Assembly: GCA_017466445.1 (NCBI GenBank)
Contig: JAFTUC010000029.1
Location: 186,001 to 250,000 of the forward strand
Reading direction: 5' to 3'
DNA: 64,000 nt
DNA from: Clostridia bacterium
Lineage (GTDB): Bacteria; Bacillota; Clostridia; Oscillospirales; CAG-272
A model generated the notes under the pieces. The model was not told where the DNA came from. It saw only the letters and a list, made by a program, of their open reading frames with translations, and ran no database searches. The first letter of the stretch is position 1; each line of letters starts with the position of its first letter. Shown piece by piece: positions 1 to 9,911 of this stretch. The position numbers were made by a program, and so were the translations under genes.

Positions 1-1522
1 GAGCGGTTATTACCACCTCTCCGGACGCGTTCTCCTGACCGACCACAACGCATTCCTTGATCATATCTATATGCGCAAGATAGCCTTCTATCTCCTCCGG
101 ATATATATTTTTACCGTTACTGAGGATTATTATGTTCTTCTTACGTCCGGTAATAAATATGTAATCCTGATCGTCTATATATCCGTAGTCACCGGTGCGG
201 AACCATCCGTCCTCGGTAAATACCTCAGCGGTCGCCTCGGGATTGTTATAATATCCGAGCATTACGTTATCGCCCTTAACAAGGATCTCACCGATCTGGT
301 ATTTGCCCTGCATCTGACCCTCTTCGGGATCGATCTTGACCTTACAACCGTCAACCGCCCATCCGACCGAGCCGAATCTCTCGTGTCCCGCGATATTAAC
401 GGCGACGAGAGGCGAGCATTCCGTGATGCCGTATCCCTCAAGGACTCTTATGCCGAAGGCTCTAAAATCCTTGATGATCTGCTTATCTATGGGAGCGCCG
501 CCGCAGACTATGTATTCAAGCCTTCCGCCGAGCGCCGAAAGGATCTCTCCGAATATCTTCTTTCTGGTCTTAAGGGGAAGCACCTTGGAAAGCTTTATAA
601 CGAGCCTTACCTTCTTCTCCATTCCCTTTGCCTTTATGTTGTCCCAGATCCTCTTATGGAAGGTCTCGACGAACAGAGGAACGAGGGTAAGCGTGGTAGG
701 CTTGAATGCCGCAAGGTTCTTCGTTACGTACTTAAGGCTCTCGTTAAGGTACGAGGTCATACCCTTATTGGTCGCCGCAAGGTGGCCGCAGGTCATCTCA
801 TAGGTATGGTTCGGAGGAAGCACCGAAAGAAGCGAGGTATGGCAGGTCATAAATGACATCGTAACGCAGGAGGAGTTCGTCGCAAACGCGAGATTCTTCT
901 GCGAGAGCATAACTCCCTTACTCGTTCCGGTGGTTCCCGACGTGAATATGATAGCACAGCATTTTTCGCGGTCTATCTCAACGTCAAGATATCCGGTCTC
1001 TCCCGCATCGAGCGCCTCCTTACCGAGAGCAAGGACCTCGTCCATGCTGCGGGTCCTGTCGTTTACCTCTTTCTCGGTATCGGCATAGATCGGTATGAAA
1101 TACTTGATGTTCGGAAGTCTGTCCGCATATTTTGCTATACGGTTGTTAAAGCTTTCGTTATAGACTATAGCATCCGCGTTTGCAAGATTAAGGAAATTTA
1201 CGATCTCATCGTCCGCAAGCTCCTTGTCAAGCGGTATGATGATACCGTTTCCGTTTACGGTCGCATAGTAGGTGGTGAAATACATCGGATGGCTATCGCC
1301 TATGACCGCTACCGTTCCGCCCATTATACCGAGCTTCATGAACGCAGTTCCGAGGTAGTTCATATTGTTTAACAGATCTTTATACTTGTAACTGAATTTT
1401 TCCTTGTTGCGAGAATAGAGATAAAGATCCTTCTCAGCGTATCTCTCAGCACTCGTCACGACGAGCTGTCTGAGATCGGTTACTGATTTTTCTTCGAAAA
1501 CGTATTCCAAAGTATTTTTCAT
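1..1522 (-). CDS. AMP-forming long-chain acyl-CoA ligase-like protein, 3' end cut by window
   Basis: Acyl-adenylating enzyme that would activate a carboxylic (fatty) acid to its CoA thioester using ATP. About 507 residues are visible from the ATG at 1522; the C-terminus lies outside the window. Seen: ATP-binding P-loop FTSGTTGTSKG near residue 193, adenylation motif YGITECSP, TGDYGYID and GRKKNIII, in the order expected of the ANL superfamily. The long-chain group is favoured by the overall layout, but the substrate is not determined. A GGGAG lies almost against the ATG, an unusually short spacing. A strong promoter (1562-1590) lies 40 bases upstream. It is divergent from the 1815 gene. Confidence 0.85.
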   Translation of the reverse strand, partial: MKNTLEYVFEEKSVTDLRQLVVTSAERYAEKDLYLYSRNKEKFSYKYKDLLNNMNYLGTAFMKLGIMGGTVAVIGDSHPMYFTTYYATVNGNGIIIPLDKELADDEIVNFLNLANADAIVYNESFNNRIAKYADRLPNIKYFIPIYADTEKEVNDRTRSMDEVLALGKEALDAGETGYLDVEIDREKCCAIIFTSGTTGTSKGVMLSQKNLAFATNSSCVTMSFMTCHTSLLSVLPPNHTYEMTCGHLAATNKGMTSYLNESLKYVTKNLAAFKPTTLTLVPLFVETFHKRIWDNIKAKGMEKKVRLVIKLSKVLPLKTRKKIFGEILSALGGRLEYIVCGGAPIDKQIIKDFRAFGIRVLEGYGITECSPLVAVNIAGHERFGSVGWAVDGCKVKIDPEEGQMQGKYQIGEILVKGDNVMLGYYNNPEATAEVFTEDGWFRTGDYGYIDDQDYIFITGRKKNIIILSNGKNIYPEEIEGYLAHIDMIKECVVVGQENASGEVVITA

Positions 1523-1561
1523 CTCCCTTCGTAGACCCGTGCACACACAGGCATCATGTCT

Positions 1562-1590
1562 ATTATAATCATCTACTTGCGTTTTGTCAA
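1562..1590 (-). promoter_or_regulatory. Sigma-A promoter of the acyl-CoA ligase gene
   Basis: On the minus strand TTGACA (1585-1590) and TATAAT (1562-1567) are separated by exactly 17 bases, giving a start near 1555 and a leader of about 33 bases. Both boxes match the consensus perfectly. Confidence 0.8.
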
Positions 1591-1666
1591 GTTTTTCATA
1601 AAAATTTCATTTTGACGTGTATTTTGCGTGCTTTAGAAAAAATTTTATAAAATTTCGTAATTCCTA

Positions 1667-1695
1667 TTGACAATCACGCGATTGTGTGCTATAAT
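1667..1695 (+). promoter_or_regulatory. Sigma-A promoter of the 1815-4002 operon
   Basis: TTGACA at 1667-1672 and TATAAT at 1690-1695 with a 17-base spacer. It is back-to-back with the ligase promoter; together they account for the 292-base gap between the two genes. The leader to the first start codon is about 110 bases and carries no obvious terminator. Confidence 0.8.
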
Positions 1696-1814
1696 CATAA
1701 TCAAGCGAGTACGGCGAGCGATTTTAACATATATTTTTCAAAAAAGCATTGAAAAAGCAACTTATGTATGATAATATGGAGGTAGTACATACACTTCAAT
1801 ACGGAGACTGATAT

Positions 1815-2513
1815 ATGGAAAAGGAAAAAGAAGCCACCGGCGGTAAAAAAAGATCGAAAAAGCGTGCCGTGATATTCGCATTGGTCGTGCTTTCCTTACT
1901 CGTGGTGCTTTCGATAGCCGCGGTCATAGACTGGGATGCCCTCTTTTTAAAAAAGGACAGCGACAGAGATTCGTGGGTACATTATTATGACGACAGATAT
2001 TTTGCTATTCCCGATTTTACTGCCGACATCACAAAGGATCAGGAATATATGACGCAGTACGACTCTGTCCCGAGATTCACCATAGGTAACGAACGCACCC
2101 AGCTCGAGGACGTTTTGCCCGTATACAAGCTGCCCTGCTCTCTTCTGTCCGATTATTTCGCTCTTGTAAAGCGCGGTGACTACGAAAAATATTACACTCT
2201 ATTCACCGAGAGCTACGAAAAGACTCACGGGGACATGAATTTCTTCACCAAAAAGCCTCTCATCTTCACGATGCAAAAGCTTTACAACATCGAGGTGACC
2301 TTTATGAAATCCGAGCTTCCCAAAGAGGGCGAGCTTTCCGGATACGCGGTCTACTATTTCAACGTAAGCTACTGCATAAAGGACAACGACGGAACGTTCA
2401 GAAGAGACATACGCAGTGACGAATCGAATACTCTCCTGTTCGAGATAGTCGAAAAGGACGGCAAAGCAAAAATAAACGATATCTTTTTTTACAAGCCCGC
2501 TGAAAGCAAATAA
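1815..2513 (+). CDS. Single-pass membrane protein of unknown function
   Basis: 232 residues. A Lys/Arg-rich cytoplasmic start (residues 1-18) is followed by one hydrophobic segment (about 19-40, AVIFALVVLSLLVVLSIAAV) and a mostly polar domain, presumably outside the membrane. The C-terminal half (about 100-230) alternates aromatic and charged residues like a small alpha+beta domain of the NTF2 or DUF4878 kind, but no motif confirms this. It is the first gene of an operon with NfeD and SPFH genes 27 and 85 bases apart in turn, so a role in membrane-domain organisation or stress is possible. Function not recognised. Confidence 0.75.
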   Translation: MEKEKEATGGKKRSKKRAVIFALVVLSLLVVLSIAAVIDWDALFLKKDSDRDSWVHYYDDRYFAIPDFTADITKDQEYMTQYDSVPRFTIGNERTQLEDVLPVYKLPCSLLSDYFALVKRGDYEKYYTLFTESYEKTHGDMNFFTKKPLIFTMQKLYNIEVTFMKSELPKEGELSGYAVYYFNVSYCIKDNDGTFRRDIRSDESNTLLFEIVEKDGKAKINDIFFYKPAESK

Positions 2514-2540
2514 CAAAACAAACAGAAAGGAACACAGCTT

Positions 2541-2969
2541 ATGACACCGATGCTTTACATATGGATTGCGGTAATAATAGTTGCACTGATAATCGAGGGA
2601 ATGACCGCAGGACTCACCTGCATTTGGTTCGTGCCCGCGGCAGCGGTCGCTATCGTTCTCGAGCTTTTCAAGCTACCGCAGGCAATACAGATAGTAGCTT
2701 TTCTGGTAATTTCCCTGCTGCTTCTCATATGCTTCAGGAAAATATCAAAGAAAAGCAGTCACGTGGCAACCAACGTGACCGACATGATAATCGGAGGCAC
2801 CGCCACGGTAACAGAAAGGATCGATCCCGCAAACGAGACCGGAGAGGTCAAGATCGACGGAAAGCGTTGGTCAGCGCGTCTTGAGGACGGAGGCACCGCC
2901 GAGGAGGGCGAGCGTCTTACGGTTATCAAGATATCGGGCGTGAAGCTGATCTGCAAAAAGTCGGACTGA
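2541..2969 (+). CDS. NfeD-like membrane protein with OB-fold domain
   Basis: 142 residues, the length of short NfeD proteins. The first 70 residues form two or three membrane segments with the typical start (MLYIWIAVIIVALIIEGMT, then GLTCIWFVPAAAVA). The rest, about 75-140, is the soluble OB-fold (IIGGTATVTERIDP, GEVKIDGKRWSAR, GERLTVIKISGVKL), all standard NfeD features. NfeD proteins pair genetically with SPFH/flotillin proteins, and the next gene is an SPFH protein 58 bases away. The AGAAAGGAAC site lies before the ATG. The protease domain of long NfeD forms is absent. Confidence 0.9.
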   Translation: MTPMLYIWIAVIIVALIIEGMTAGLTCIWFVPAAAVAIVLELFKLPQAIQIVAFLVISLLLLICFRKISKKSSHVATNVTDMIIGGTATVTERIDPANETGEVKIDGKRWSARLEDGGTAEEGERLTVIKISGVKLICKKSD

Positions 2970-3027
2970 CAAAAGAAGCCGCACAATACCCAAGCTAAAT
3001 TCAAATAAATTATCTTAGGAGGAAAAA

Positions 3028-4002
3028 ATGAACACATTACCCATCATTCTCGCAAGTGCCAAGGAGACTCTCGATCCCATAACCGTAGTCTTCATAGTAG
3101 CACTCTCTATCGTACTGCTCATATTCATCTCGTGCCTGAAGGTAGTTCCTCAGGGACACGCAAAAGTTATTGAGCGACTTGGAAAGTACCACACCACGTG
3201 GCAGACAGGCGTGCATTTCAAGGCCCCCTTTATTGACAGGATCGCGCGCAGCGTAGTCCTTATGGAGCAGGTGGCTGATTTCCCGCCCCAGCCGGTTATC
3301 ACGAGCGACAACGTAAAGATGCAGATAGACACGGTCGTCTTCTATCAGATAACCGACTGCAAGCTATTCGCTTACGGACACGTAAATCCGATCGCAGCTA
3401 TCGAAAATCTTACCGCAACGACTCTGCGTAACATCATAGGCGATCTTGAGCTCGACGCAACTCTCACCTCCCGTGATGTCATCAACACCAAGATGCGCTC
3501 GATACTCGACGAGGCCACCGACCCCTGGGGAATCAAGGTAAACCGCGTAGAGCTTAAAAACATCATTCCTCCCAGAGAGATCCAGGAGGCAATGGAGAAG
3601 CAGATGAAGGCAGAGCGTGAGCGCCGTGAGTCCATTCTCCGTGCGGAGGGTGAAAAGAAGTCGGCTATCCTTATTGCTGAGGGACAAAAGCAGTCAAGAA
3701 TTCTCGAAGCAGAGGCAGCAAAGCAGGCGGAGATACTCCGCGCTACCGCTCAAAAGGAAGCGAAGATCCTCGAGGCAGAGGGTGAAGCCGAGGCTATTCT
3801 CAAGGTCCAGCAGGCTACCGCAGACGGTATCAAGATGATAAACGAGGCAGGCGCCTCAAGAGAATCTCTCATTCTCAAGAGTCTTGAATCCATGGAAAGG
3901 GTTGCCGACGGTCAGGCTACCAAGATAATAGTCCCCTCCGACATGCAGTCGGTTGCAAGTCTCCTTGCCTCGGCAAACGAGATCCTCGGCGAAAAGAAGT
4001 AA
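3028..4002 (+). CDS. SPFH/Band 7 (stomatin/flotillin-like) membrane protein
   Basis: 324 residues. One N-terminal membrane segment (about 17-38) is followed by the SPFH/PHB domain (about 40-210), with VVPQGHAKVIERLGKYHTTW and AIENLTATTLRNIIGDLELD as in the QmcA/stomatin branch. An Ala/Glu/Lys-rich coiled coil follows (about 195-280), with several short EAEG-like repeats. Such proteins form oligomeric membrane microdomains and modulate membrane proteases. The AGGAGG site lies just upstream of the ATG. It is last in the operon with NfeD; a terminator follows at once. Confidence 0.92.
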   Translation: MNTLPIILASAKETLDPITVVFIVALSIVLLIFISCLKVVPQGHAKVIERLGKYHTTWQTGVHFKAPFIDRIARSVVLMEQVADFPPQPVITSDNVKMQIDTVVFYQITDCKLFAYGHVNPIAAIENLTATTLRNIIGDLELDATLTSRDVINTKMRSILDEATDPWGIKVNRVELKNIIPPREIQEAMEKQMKAERERRESILRAEGEKKSAILIAEGQKQSRILEAEAAKQAEILRATAQKEAKILEAEGEAEAILKVQQATADGIKMINEAGASRESLILKSLESMERVADGQATKIIVPSDMQSVASLLASANEILGEKK

Positions 4003-4018
4003 TATCGATACAAAAAAG

Positions 4019-4050
4019 GATCGCCCTTAAAGATAGGGCGGTCTTTTTTT
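4019..4050 (+). terminator. Rho-independent terminator of the NfeD-SPFH operon
   Basis: A 9-base stem (GATCGCCCT / AGGGCGGTC, one G-T pair) at 4019-4042 is followed by a run of eight T. Confidence 0.9.
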
Positions 4051-4086
4051 AATATGGCTAAAAATCCATAAATATTTACAAAATGC

Positions 4087-4115
4087 TTGACATAACGAAA
4101 AAAATATATTATCCT
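4087..4115 (+). promoter_or_regulatory. Probable promoter of the FAD oxidoreductase-GH43 operon
   Basis: TTGACA at 4087-4092 with TATCCT at 4110-4115 after 17 bases. TATTAT at 4107 is a better -10 word but sits only 14 bases away. Confidence 0.6.
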
Positions 4116-4144
4116 AAAAGTAAATAATCTTCCGAGGTGAGATC

Positions 4145-5425
4145 ATGGATACAGTAACACTTTCAAAAAAGCTAAGCGTAAAGAAAAGCTATGACGTTAT
4201 CGTCTGTGGAGGAGGGGTTGCCGGTGTCGCCGCAGCGGTCACCGTTGCAAACAGAGGAAATTCTGTTCTTCTTATTGAAAAATCCAACATTTTGGGAGGA
4301 CTCGCCACTCTCGGGCTTGTAAATCTCTTCGTTCCGATGTGTAACGGGAACGGCAAGCAGATAATCTTCGGTCTTTGCGAAAAATGGGCGCGTCTTTCGG
4401 CAAAATACGGATATGACACTATCCCGAAAGAGTGGAAAAACGGAGAGCCCTCCGAGCCGACCAACGTCAGATATATCCAAAGATATTCTCCCTACATCTT
4501 TGCTCTTCAGCTCACAGAGGAGATCACCTCATCGGGTGCGGACATACTTTTCGACTGCCTCGCCTGCGATCCGATAATGGAGGGAAGCATCTGCAAGGGG
4601 GTTATAACCGAAAGCAAGAGCGGAACAGAGCTTTATGCCTGCAAGACACTAATCGACGTAACGGGTGACTGCGACGTCCTCCGTCGCGGCGGTATTCCGA
4701 CCGTGGCAGGCGAAAATTTCTATTCCTATTTCGGCAAGATGATAGATCTTGCGAGCTGCAAGCTTGCTGTCGAGAAGGGCGACATAAGATACGCATTTAC
4801 GGGCGTGAGCGGCGGTAACATAAACCTTTACGGAGACAATCAGCCGCAGGATATCCCGAAATGGTCGGGACTTACCGTCGAAGAGGTTACCGATTATCTT
4901 GTCAGAAATCAGCACGCGATGCTTGAAAATATCAAAAAAGACGACCGACTCTCGCGCGATATCGCCATGCTCCCTCTTATGCCCAATTTCAGAACGACCT
5001 GCAGAATAGACGGAGATTACACTCTCAGAGTATCGGATGCTTACAGACATTTTGACGACTCTGTCTGCGCCATCAACGATTTCGATCACAGATTCCATCT
5101 TTTCGAGGTGCCTCTGCGTACACTCTGCAGACGCGACTGTCCGAACATCGTAACGGCGGGAAGGAGCGCGTCGGGTGCCGGATACGGCTGGGATGTTTTA
5201 AGGGTCATACCTCCTGCGATACTCACGGGTCAGGCGGCGGCTCACGCGGCTTGCCAATCGATCGAGGAAAAAACGGCGATCGCCTGCGTTGACATAAAAA
5301 CGCTCCAGCGCTCGCTTGAAAAGGATAATGTTATGATACACTTCCCCGACGAGTACGTCCCCGAGGACAGAACGGTCATAATACACGGAAAAAACGCCGT
5401 CGATATCGATGGCGGACACAACTGA
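4145..5425 (+). CDS. FAD-dependent oxidoreductase (PF12831-like)
   Basis: 426 residues. A Rossmann dinucleotide motif GGGVAGVAAAV lies at about residues 21-31, followed by VLLIEKSNILGGLATLGLVN with the acidic residue that binds the FAD ribose. A second conserved patch DVTGDCDVLRRGG and a late glycine-rich GRSASGAGYGWDVLRVIP are typical of the FAD_oxidored family, soluble enzymes of mostly unknown substrate. Its stop codon lies within 26 bases of the GH43 start, so the two are co-transcribed and likely translationally coupled, suggesting a carbohydrate or sugar-derived substrate. That substrate is an inference only. Shine-Dalgarno GAGGTGA precedes the ATG. Confidence 0.85.
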   Translation: MDTVTLSKKLSVKKSYDVIVCGGGVAGVAAAVTVANRGNSVLLIEKSNILGGLATLGLVNLFVPMCNGNGKQIIFGLCEKWARLSAKYGYDTIPKEWKNGEPSEPTNVRYIQRYSPYIFALQLTEEITSSGADILFDCLACDPIMEGSICKGVITESKSGTELYACKTLIDVTGDCDVLRRGGIPTVAGENFYSYFGKMIDLASCKLAVEKGDIRYAFTGVSGGNINLYGDNQPQDIPKWSGLTVEEVTDYLVRNQHAMLENIKKDDRLSRDIAMLPLMPNFRTTCRIDGDYTLRVSDAYRHFDDSVCAINDFDHRFHLFEVPLRTLCRRDCPNIVTAGRSASGAGYGWDVLRVIPPAILTGQAAAHAACQSIEEKTAIACVDIKTLQRSLEKDNVMIHFPDEYVPEDRTVIIHGKNAVDIDGGHN

Positions 5426-5450
5426 ACAAAAAACACGAAAGGAACGGCAA

Positions 5451-7844
5451 GTGAAAATGAAGGACGAAAAGAATACCGCGGTCAGATTTGACACTGCGGG
5501 CAAAACGGGAACGCGCACCTACAAAAATCCGCTCATAACGAGCTATGACAACGGAGACCCGTTCGTTATGCGATACGACGGAAAATATTATCTCTACCCG
5601 AGCACGGGATGCGATACTCCATACTACGTTCAGGTATCGGACGATCTCGTAAACTGGTCCGACAGGATCTACTGCGTAGCGGCGGAGGAGATCCCCAAAG
5701 GAAAAAGCGAGCACGGAAGGGATTGCCCTATCGCGCTTCCCGCCTACGCTCCCGAGGTGACCTACTTTAACGGACAGTTTATAATGGTAACCTCTCTCGG
5801 CGGAACGGGACATCAGTTTTTCGTTTCCGATTCGCCCACAGGTCCCTTCAAAAAGGTCGGGGATCAGTGGGGCTGCAAGATAGACGGTCACATTTTCATC
5901 GACAACGACGGAAAATGGTACTTCTATTCCGCACACGGAGTCGGCGGTCTGCACGGCTTTAAGATGACATCTCCCACCTGCGTTGACAGATCGAGCGAGC
6001 AGAGCGTCGGCGCGATAATAGACGAGGGCTACGGAACCTGGACTGAGGGACCTATGGTAATATACCACGATGGCACCTATTTCCTCAGCTATACGGGAAA
6101 TCACGTATGTCATTCCTCCTACCGCATTGCTTACGGAACGAGCAAGGACGATCCGCTTGATTTCAGAGTCGGAGATCCGAATCCGCTTCTCGTAAGCACG
6201 ACAGATATAAACAGCGGCATCGGACATTCCTCTACCGTGAAGGCACCCGATCTTGACACCTATTATATAGTTTACCATTCGCGCAGGCGCGCAAGATATC
6301 TGAACATCGACCGCCTTTCGATAAACGGCAGGCAGATGACCGCACTCGGACCTACGGTGGAAAATTCTCCCGTTCCTCCCATGCCCGACATCTACGCTCA
6401 GTTTGACTACGCCGGAGAGGGAGATTCCTTTGACGGAGATTTCACTATTGAAGGCGGAAAGCTGATCATGCGCTCACCCGGCAAGGTGCTCGCAAAGGAC
6501 ACCCTTGAGCGTGACAGATACACTATCGAGCTCACCGTAAAGAAGATCGACAAGGACGGACTCGCAGGTGCTATATTCGGCTACAAGGACGAAAACAATT
6601 TCGGAGAAGCGCTTTTTGACAGCGCAAGCGAGGAGCTCGTCGTCCGCTTTACCGTAAACGGCAAGGTGAGCGAATACAGAAAGGCTCTCGTACGAAGCTT
6701 TGACATTCCTTACCGCTTCAGTGTAACTCAGGCTATCCAGATCGAAAAGACCGGAAAGACCTTCACATTCTACGTAAACGACCGTCTGCTCTGCTCATAT
6801 GAAAGTGAGCTCGACGGAAGACAGGTCGGAATGGAGTCCTGCAAGGGCGGCGCATCCTTCGGATATTTCGGAGCTATCGCGGCAAGCTGCGGAACGAGCA
6901 CCAAAAAGCTTCCGAAGCCGATCGCCACTCAGTGCGGATACATTCAGGCAAATCACTGCAAGGAATATTCATATAAAACAGGCAGAGTGGACTACACCGA
7001 GGAGGAATACGTCCGCATGCTCGAAAACGAGACCTACAACTACGCGGTATATCCCGAAAAAAGCGGAAGCTACGGTCTTTCCGTATGCTACAAGAGCAGT
7101 GAGGGAGCGACTCTCTCGATCTATGCCGACGAAAAATACGTTTGCGACATAGACCTTCCCGCATCCGACTCTTTCACGTCTCAAACGGCAAGGGAAATTC
7201 CGTTTGAGACGGGAGAACGAACGCTCACCGTATTTATTAGCAAGGGATGTGCGGACGTTCTTTTCTTCAGATGCATGATGAACACGCCTATCGAAGATTC
7301 CTACGATCTTACAAAGCCGAGTCACGAGGACGGAATATTCAACGTCTTCACCGAAAGCAGAGCAACGTCCGAAAACTTCGCAAAGGTGCTTTACGGAAGC
7401 TATATGCTCGGAGACTACGTATATTCCGCAGACATAACGCCGGAAAGCGATTCGGAATACGGACTTCTTGCAAGAGTACAGAATCCGGGCGTTGCGCTCT
7501 TTACCCACGTTCAGTACGACGACGAAAAGAAGCTTGGCGGAGCGCGGAGCGCGCAGAACTGGTTTCAGGGATATTATTTTGAGTTTTCGGGATGCGATGT
7601 CACCCTCTTTAAGTGCAGCTACAGAAAAGAAAAGATCGCATGTGCAAGCGTAAAGCTCGATATCGGAAGCACATACCGCGCCGAGGTCGAGTGCAAGGGC
7701 TCGGAGATATCCTTGTATATCGACGGAAGAAAGCTTATTTCCTACACCGACTCGGATGCGTACATAAGCGGCATGTTCGGATACAAGACCTGCGAAAACG
7801 GAAGGATGACACTTTCAAACGTCAAGATAAGCCCTATAAAGTAA
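5451..7844 (+). CDS. Glycoside hydrolase family 43 protein with C-terminal beta-sandwich domains
   Basis: 797 residues from the GTG at 5451, which has AAAGGA 7 bases upstream; an ATG at 5457 and an in-frame ATG at 5409 inside the previous gene are less likely. The N-terminal five-bladed propeller (about 20-310) shows the GH43 triad: the Asp of NGDPFVMRYDGKYYLY (base), the Asp of DGHIFIDNDGKWYFYS (pKa modulator), and the Glu of TEGPMVIYHDGTYFLSY (acid). Regions about 325-470 and 640-797 look like concanavalin-type sandwiches, with a CBM6-like piece between. No signal peptide is visible, so it probably acts inside the cell on imported arabino- or xylo-oligosaccharides. Substrate not fixed by sequence. 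Confidence 0.88.
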   Translation: MKMKDEKNTAVRFDTAGKTGTRTYKNPLITSYDNGDPFVMRYDGKYYLYPSTGCDTPYYVQVSDDLVNWSDRIYCVAAEEIPKGKSEHGRDCPIALPAYAPEVTYFNGQFIMVTSLGGTGHQFFVSDSPTGPFKKVGDQWGCKIDGHIFIDNDGKWYFYSAHGVGGLHGFKMTSPTCVDRSSEQSVGAIIDEGYGTWTEGPMVIYHDGTYFLSYTGNHVCHSSYRIAYGTSKDDPLDFRVGDPNPLLVSTTDINSGIGHSSTVKAPDLDTYYIVYHSRRRARYLNIDRLSINGRQMTALGPTVENSPVPPMPDIYAQFDYAGEGDSFDGDFTIEGGKLIMRSPGKVLAKDTLERDRYTIELTVKKIDKDGLAGAIFGYKDENNFGEALFDSASEELVVRFTVNGKVSEYRKALVRSFDIPYRFSVTQAIQIEKTGKTFTFYVNDRLLCSYESELDGRQVGMESCKGGASFGYFGAIAASCGTSTKKLPKPIATQCGYIQANHCKEYSYKTGRVDYTEEEYVRMLENETYNYAVYPEKSGSYGLSVCYKSSEGATLSIYADEKYVCDIDLPASDSFTSQTAREIPFETGERTLTVFISKGCADVLFFRCMMNTPIEDSYDLTKPSHEDGIFNVFTESRATSENFAKVLYGSYMLGDYVYSADITPESDSEYGLLARVQNPGVALFTHVQYDDEKKLGGARSAQNWFQGYYFEFSGCDVTLFKCSYRKEKIACASVKLDIGSTYRAEVECKGSEISLYIDGRKLISYTDSDAYISGMFGYKTCENGRMTLSNVKISPIK

Positions 7845-7846
7845 AA

Positions 7847-7885
7847 AATAAGAAGCAGAGGATCAACGATTCTCTGCTTCTTATT
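7847..7885. terminator. Bidirectional terminator between GH43 gene and typA
   Basis: AATAAGAAGCAGAG (7847-7860) pairs with CTCTGCTTCTTATT (7872-7885), a perfect 14-base stem between two converging genes. The AT-rich ends give U tracts in both directions. Confidence 0.85.
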
Positions 7886-7892
7886 TGCTTTT

Positions 7893-9722
7893 TCAATTCT
7901 TGAGCTTTGCCTGTGCCTTAAGTCTGTTTGCAGTGTTGAGGATGCTCTTTCTTATTCTTATCGTGCTCGGAGTAACCTCGATGAGCTCGTCCGCGTTTAT
8001 GAACTCGATAGCCTCCTCAAGACTCATTATCCTTGCGGGGGTAAGGATAAGCTTTTCATCCGCTCCCTTGGAGCGTATCGCGGTAAGATGCTTTTCCTTG
8101 CAGGGATTTATCGTGATATCTCCAAGCTTCGGATTTTCTCCTATGACCATTCCCTCATAGACAGGAGTCTGCACTCCGACAAAGAGCTGACCTCTGTCCT
8201 GCGTATTGAAAAGTCCGTAGGAGGTGGTAACTCCGTTTTCGGATGCGACGAGCGATCCCGTATATCTTGCGGTGATCTCGCCCTTGTAAGGCTGATACCC
8301 GTCAAAGACCGTATTCAGTATTCCTTCTCCTCTGGTGTCGGTCATAAACTTGCTTCTGTATCCGAAGAGGCATCTTGTGGGAATCACGTACTCAAGCTTG
8401 GTTCTCGATCCGTTAGAGTTTACCGACATATCGACGAACTCTCCCTTACGCGCGCCGAGCTTTTCCATTACCGCACCCGAATATTCGCTTCCGACGTCGA
8501 TATAAACTCTTTCCATAGGCTCACACTTGACTCCGTCGATCTCCTTATAGATAACTCTCGGAGCAGAAACGGCAAGCTCAAAGCCCTCGCGTCTCATATT
8601 TTCGATAAGTATCGAGAGATGCATCTCTCCGCGTCCGGCGACCTTGAAGCTGTCGGTCGTCTCGCCGTCTGAAACTCTGAGCGAAACGTCCTTGAGAAGC
8701 TCGTCGTAGAGACGCTTACGGATCTGTCTCGATGTTACGAATTTTCCTTCCTTGCCTGCAAACGGGCTATCGTTTACCGAAATGGTCATTTCAAGAGTGG
8801 GCTCGCTTATCTTGACAAAGGGAAGCGGAGTGGGATCCTCGACAGAGCAGATGGTATCTCCGATATTAAGCTCCTCCGCGCCCGAGAAGCAGACGATATC
8901 TCCGGGATATGCCTTATCGGTCGGCACCTTTGCAAGTCCGTCAAACTGCTGGAGAGATACTACTCTCGTTTTTACGGGCGTACCCCCCTTATGATAGTTG
9001 CAGATGGCAACCTCGTCGCCTACCTTTATAACTCCGCGCTCAATTCTTCCGACACCGATCCTTCCTACGTACTCGTTATAATCGATGGAGGAGACGAGAA
9101 GCTGAAGTCCGTCGTTTTCATCACCGCCGGGAGCCTCTATGTATTCGAGGATCGTATCGAAAAGCGGAACGAGATCGGTTCCCTGCTCATCGGGCGAGAA
9201 GGAGGCTGTTCCGGCTCTTCCCGAGCAGAAGAGCATCGGGGAATCGAGCTGCTCCTCGGTCGCCTCAAGATCGATAAGAAGCTCAAGCACCTCGTCAACG
9301 ACCTCGTGTATGCGCGCATCCGGCTTGTCTATTTTATTTACTACGACTATGACTCTGTGATTTAATTCGAGCGCTCTTTGAAGAACGAATCTGGTCTGAG
9401 GCATCGGACCCTCCGCCGCGTCAACGAGAAGGAGTACTCCGTTTACCATCTTAAGTATTCTTTCGACCTCGCCTCCGAAATCGGCGTGTCCGGGCGTGTC
9501 GATTATATTGATCTTCGCATCCTTATAATGGACCGCAGTATTCTTTGCGAGAATGGTGATTCCTCTTTCTCTCTCAAGATCGCCCGAGTCCATGACTCGC
9601 TCGGTTGTCGACTGATTGTCACGGTATATACCGCCCTGCTTGAGCATCTCGTCAACGAGAGTAGTCTTACCGTGGTCAACGTGTGCTATTATCGCTATGT
9701 TTCTTAAATCGTTACGTATCAA
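7893..9722 (-). CDS. typA: Ribosome-associated GTPase TypA/BipA
   Basis: 609 residues, normal length. Translation GTPase with G1 AHVDHGKTT near residue 13, switch region RGITI, G3 [15 protein letters not shown]4 NKIDKPDAR, then EF-G-like domains and the BipA C-terminal domain. It binds the 70S ribosome and supports 50S assembly and growth under stress. The start is a TTG at 9722 ([12 protein letters not shown] matches the family N-terminus) with GAGGGG about 9 bases upstream. Two TATAAT-like words (near 9770 and 9750) lie upstream, without a good -35 box. It faces the GH43 gene across a shared terminator. Confidence 0.97.
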   Translation of the reverse strand: MIRNDLRNIAIIAHVDHGKTTLVDEMLKQGGIYRDNQSTTERVMDSGDLERERGITILAKNTAVHYKDAKINIIDTPGHADFGGEVERILKMVNGVLLLVDAAEGPMPQTRFVLQRALELNHRVIVVVNKIDKPDARIHEVVDEVLELLIDLEATEEQLDSPMLFCSGRAGTASFSPDEQGTDLVPLFDTILEYIEAPGGDENDGLQLLVSSIDYNEYVGRIGVGRIERGVIKVGDEVAICNYHKGGTPVKTRVVSLQQFDGLAKVPTDKAYPGDIVCFSGAEELNIGDTICSVEDPTPLPFVKISEPTLEMTISVNDSPFAGKEGKFVTSRQIRKRLYDELLKDVSLRVSDGETTDSFKVAGRGEMHLSILIENMRREGFELAVSAPRVIYKEIDGVKCEPMERVYIDVGSEYSGAVMEKLGARKGEFVDMSVNSNGSRTKLEYVIPTRCLFGYRSKFMTDTRGEGILNTVFDGYQPYKGEITARYTGSLVASENGVTTSYGLFNTQDRGQLFVGVQTPVYEGMVIGENPKLGDITINPCKEKHLTAIRSKGADEKLILTPARIMSLEEAIEFINADELIEVTPSTIRIRKSILNTANRLKAQAKLKN

Positions 9723-9846
9723 TTTACTTTACCCCTCAAATTCCGTAATTATATCATTTTAACAAGTTATTATAGCACATAAATCGCAAAAATGAAATAG
9801 TTTTCGCCGATTTTTTCAACTTTTTCTCTTTTGAACGATTTTACCC

Positions 9847-9874
9847 TTGAAATCAGGAGAAAAAAATGTATAAT
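9847..9874 (+). promoter_or_regulatory. Promoter of the small protein-radical SAM operon
   Basis: TTGAAA (9847-9852) and TATAAT (9869-9874) with a 16-base spacer and a TG just before the -10. Transcription would begin near 9881, which rules out the upstream in-frame ATG at 9831 as a start. Confidence 0.7.
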
Positions 9875-9911
9875 AGTGATAGAAAACCTCTTGAAAAGGC
9901 AGGATATCAAA

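Noticed and set aside
5376-6278. A 300-codon minus-strand open frame over the GH43 gene
   Set aside because: Overlaps the clear GH43 catalytic domain, has no family signal, and is caused by codon bias.
9831-9911. Earlier ATG start for the small protein before the radical SAM gene
   Set aside because: A promoter with TATAAT at 9869-9874 lies inside this stretch, and GTG 9912 has a good ribosome site.
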